Shown here one piece after another: positions 35,484 through 37,587 of a DNA stretch of 37,587 nt. A program made the position numbers and the translations under genes. The DNA is taken from contig NZ_JAEKEG010000172.1 of the NCBI RefSeq assembly GCF_016651255.1, forward strand, positions 1 through 37,587, given 5' to 3'. The stretch is from Pseudomonas sp. TH10. GTDB taxonomy: Bacteria > Pseudomonadota > Gammaproteobacteria > Pseudomonadales > Pseudomonadaceae. The notes under the pieces are model-generated. The model worked only from the letters and a program-made list of their open reading frames with translations, ran no database searches and was not told the DNA's origin. Each line of letters opens with the position of its first letter. The stretch's first letter is position 1.

Positions 35484-35498
35484 GGGCGATTATCGAAC
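35484..35498 (-). promoter_or_regulatory. PcaR-like half-site upstream of the porin gene
   Basis: The minus strand reads GTTCGATAATCGCCC, identical over 15 bases to the pcaR promoter site at 23001-23015. A partner half-site at 19 bp is absent, though TTTATCG at 35498-35504 resembles a half-site 11 bp away. A role in porin regulation is inferred. Confidence 0.5.
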
Positions 35499-35513
35499 GA
35501 TAAAGAATCAAAA

Positions 35514-35581
35514 GATCGCAGCCTTCGGCAGCTCCTACAGGTGTGCGCGAATGCCTGTAGGAGCTGCCGAAGGCTGCGATC
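35514..35581. repeat. REP pair with perfect 28-base arms
   Basis: Arms 35514-35541 and 35554-35581 are exact inverted copies containing CTGTAGGAGCTGCCGAAGGC, with a 12-base loop. It is the longest perfect palindrome in the window and belongs to the family at 5479 and 25448. Confidence 0.9.
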
Positions 35582-35604
35582 TGTTGATCTTGAAGCCCAA
35601 CAAA

Positions 35605-35627
35605 AAGCCCACCTGTCAGGTGGGCTT
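35605..35627 (-). terminator. rho-independent terminator of the efflux operon
   Basis: AAGCCCACCT and AGGTGGGCTT form a perfect 10-bp stem with a 3-base loop, followed on the minus strand by TTTGTTGG. It lies 21 bp after the stop of the outer-membrane channel gene, which is therefore the last gene of its operon. Confidence 0.85.
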
Positions 35628-35647
35628 CGATATTGCGACAAGCGCTA

Positions 35648-37108
35648 TCAGAACAGCTTCATCTTCGGTGCTTCTTCTTTCAGCGGTTCGTTCTGCGCGG
35701 TTTGCGCATTCCAGCCGCCACCCAATGCCTTGTACAGGTTGACCGCACTGGTCAGCTGCGCGAGGCGGTCGGTGATCAGCGCTTGTTGGGCGCTGAACAA
35801 CTGACGCTGGGCATCGAGGAAGGTCAGGTTGCTGTCGACACCGATGCGGTAACGACGCTCGGCCAGGCGGTAGTAATCCTGGTTGGCCTGCACGAAGTCA
35901 CGTTGCGCTTGCAACTGTTCGGTGTAGGTCTGACGCGCGGCGAGGCCGTCGGCGACTTCCTGGAAGGCCGTTTGAATGGACTTCTCGTAGTTCGCTACAT
36001 CAATGTCTTTCTGGATCTTCGCCGCGTCGAGGCTGGCGCGCAGGCTGCCGGCGTTGAAGATCGGCAGGTTGATCTGCGGCGAGAACAGCCACGTCCCCGA
36101 ACCACCCTTGAACAGGCCGGACAGGTCCGGGCTCAGGCTACCCGCGTTGGCGGTCAGGCTGATGCTCGGGAAGAACGCTGCACGCGCCGCACCGATGTTG
36201 GCATTGGCGGCTTTCAGGTTGTACTCGGCCTGGAGGATGTCCGGACGACGCTGCAGCAGGTCCGATGGCAGACCGGCCGGCACGTCGCTGAGCAGGTCGT
36301 CAGCCAGCGGTTTGGCCGCTTGCAGGTTGGCCGGGATACCGGTGCCGAGCAGCAGGGTCAGGCTGTTTTCGTCCTGAGCCACCTGGCGGGTGTACTTGGC
36401 CAGTTGTGCACGGGCGTTTTCCACCGACGTACGCGACTGCGCCAGATCCAGTGCCGAGGCGACACCGACTTCGTTGCTGCGGCTGGTCAGCTTGTAGCTT
36501 TCTTCAAAGGCACCGAGGGTGTCTTGAGTCAGCTTGAGCAGTTCCTTGTCCGCTTGCCAGGTCAGATAAGCATTGGCGACGCTGGCGACCAGACTGATCT
36601 GCGTGCTGCGACGGCCTTCTTCAGTGGCGAAGTACTGTTGCAACGCTTGTTCGCTCAGGCTGCGAACCCGACCGAACAGGTCGAGTTCGTAGGCGCTGAT
36701 GCCGACAGTCGCGGAGTAGGAGCTGGTGATGCCCGCTTCACCGGTCTGCGAGGCACGCGCCGGAACCCGTTGACGGCTGCCAGTGCCATTGGCCGACACC
36801 GCCGGGAACAGGTCCGCACGCTGGATGCGGTACTGCGCGGCAAAGGCGTCGATGTTCAGCGCGGCGACTCGCAGGTCACGGTTGTTTTCCAGGGCCACCT
36901 GGATCAGCTGTTGCAGGACCGGGTCATGGAAAAACTGCTTCCAGCCCTGTTCAGCAGCGGCCTGACCTGGCGCCTGGGCCGGCGAATAAGCCGGCCCTTG
37001 CGGGTACTGGCTCGCCACCGGTGCTTCAGGCTGCTGATAATCGGGTATCAGCGAGCAGCCACCAAGTACGAACGCGGCGACTGCCAGGGAGAGTAGCGAC
37101 TTGCTCAT
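35648..37108 (-). CDS. ttgC: RND efflux outer-membrane lipoprotein channel (OprM/TtgC/EmhC family)
   Basis: This 486-residue TolC-like channel completes a tripartite RND pump for hydrophobic drugs and solvents. The lipoprotein signal is [18 protein letters not shown], with lipidation on Cys18. Two OEP repeats follow, with [58 protein letters not shown] and [20 protein letters not shown]. It is very similar in recall to P. putida TtgC and P. fluorescens EmhC. The start ATG overlaps the repaired stop of the upstream RND gene (ATGA), and a terminator follows, so it is the last gene of an emhABC/ttgABC-like operon whose beginning lies beyond the right edge. Confidence 0.93.
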   Translation of the reverse strand: MSKSLLSLAVAAFVLGGCSLIPDYQQPEAPVASQYPQGPAYSPAQAPGQAAAEQGWKQFFHDPVLQQLIQVALENNRDLRVAALNIDAFAAQYRIQRADLFPAVSANGTGSRQRVPARASQTGEAGITSSYSATVGISAYELDLFGRVRSLSEQALQQYFATEEGRRSTQISLVASVANAYLTWQADKELLKLTQDTLGAFEESYKLTSRSNEVGVASALDLAQSRTSVENARAQLAKYTRQVAQDENSLTLLLGTGIPANLQAAKPLADDLLSDVPAGLPSDLLQRRPDILQAEYNLKAANANIGAARAAFFPSISLTANAGSLSPDLSGLFKGGSGTWLFSPQINLPIFNAGSLRASLDAAKIQKDIDVANYEKSIQTAFQEVADGLAARQTYTEQLQAQRDFVQANQDYYRLAERRYRIGVDSNLTFLDAQRQLFSAQQALITDRLAQLTSAVNLYKALGGGWNAQTAQNEPLKEEAPKMKLF

Positions 37109-37587
37109 TGGCCAGCCTCTTTAGGAGTTTCAGTAGTGTCATCCGGGTCGGTTTTTTGCGCTGACCAATGGAGGACACGGTAACGAAGAACAGTGGTACC
37201 CAGAAAATCGCCAGGACCGTGGCCGTGATCATACCGCCAATAACGCCTGTACCGATGGCATGTTGGCTACCTGAACCGGCACCAGTGGAAATCGCCAGGG
37301 GCACTACGCCCAGGACAAAGGCCAGCGAGGTCATGATGATCGGGCGCAAACGCATGCGGCAGGCTTCGATCGCAGCCTCTCGCAGGCTCTTGCCCTGCTC
37401 GTGCAGTTCCTTGGCGAATTCAACGATCAGGATGGCGTTTTTCGCCGCCAGGCCGATAGTCGTCAACAGGCCCACCTGGAAGTAAACGTCGTTGGACAGC
37501 CCGCGCAGACTGGTCGCCAGCAGTGCCCCGATGATCCCCAAAGGTACTACCAGCATCACCGCAATCGGAATCGACCAGCTTTCGTAC
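37105..37587 (-). pseudogene. ttgB: RND inner-membrane transporter (EmhB/TtgB type), 3' end, frameshifted near the stop
   Basis: Only the C-terminal part (about 160 codons) of a resistance-nodulation-division proton antiporter is inside the window. Spans 10-12 are recognisable by [54 protein letters not shown] and [13 protein letters not shown]. After SSIGQRKK the frame runs past the expected end into the channel gene. One A added or three removed in the A-run (plus-strand T run 37152-37157) gives [15 protein letters not shown] and a TGA at 37105-37107 overlapping the next ATG, the usual junction in these operons. The indel is therefore in a homopolymer and may be a sequencing error. If real, it replaces only the cytoplasmic tail. 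Confidence 0.8.

Larger units (their letters stand above)
35274..35647. other. intergenic region upstream of the porin gene
   Basis: This 374-bp gap holds the porin promoter region, a PcaR-like half-site (35484-35498), a long perfect inverted repeat (35514-35581) and the terminator of the outer-membrane channel gene (35605-35627). No coding frame in it is convincing. Confidence 0.6.

Overview
The window reads as chromosomal DNA of a fluorescent Pseudomonas, probably of the P. fluorescens group. The evidence is the high GC content, Pseudomonas-type REP palindromes in most intergenic gaps, a braCDEFG-type branched-chain amino acid transporter, a TtgABC/EmhABC-type efflux pump and a pca cluster resembling the P. 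putida pcaRKFTBDCP arrangement. I see no phage, plasmid, IS element, CRISPR array, rRNA or tRNA.

Layout. 1-5.5 kb holds housekeeping genes: a PLP-dependent cysteine synthase-family enzyme cut by the left edge, a frameshifted FAD oxidoreductase, a lipoprotein, and an SDR divergent from a LysR regulator. 5.5-10.5 kb is the leftward livKHMGF (braCDEFG) operon. 10.9-16.1 kb holds a frameshifted DUF2288 gene, a 3-hydroxyisobutyrate dehydrogenase-family gene, a convergent MHYT-GGDEF-EAL membrane protein (NbdA/MucR type) and a spinster-like MFS transporter. 16.2-22.4 kb holds rapA, a 113-aa protein behind a sigma-28-like promoter, a 53-aa basic protein, a 38-aa membrane protein that looks like the cbb3-oxidase subunit CcoM behind an ANR box, pitA and a 66-aa protein. 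23.1-35.3 kb is a complete protocatechuate branch of the beta-ketoadipate pathway: pcaR, pcaK, pcaIJF, pcaHG, pcaT, pcaB, pcaD, pcaC and a porin. The right edge carries the outer-membrane channel gene of an RND pump and the 3' end of its inner-membrane partner.

How the genes work together. The porin and PcaK would bring in protocatechuate or 4-hydroxybenzoate. PcaHG opens the ring, PcaB, PcaC and PcaD convert the product to beta-ketoadipate, and PcaIJ plus PcaF yield succinyl-CoA and acetyl-CoA. PcaT would carry dicarboxylates. Three control regions (pcaR, pcaK, pcaI) each contain two CGATAATCG-like half-sites exactly 19 bp apart. In pcaR they cover the -35 and -10 elements; in pcaK and pcaI they end immediately before the -35. 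A 15-mer identical to the pcaR one lies upstream of the porin gene.

Three genes carry single-base frameshifts, two of them in homopolymer runs of five and six bases and one in a CCC. They may be sequencing errors or real lesions. The window is mostly core metabolism. The most useful new observations are regulatory: the PcaR-site geometry, the ANR box before ccoM, the sigma-28 promoter before the 113-aa gene, and Crc/Hfq-type A-rich motifs at transporter start codons.
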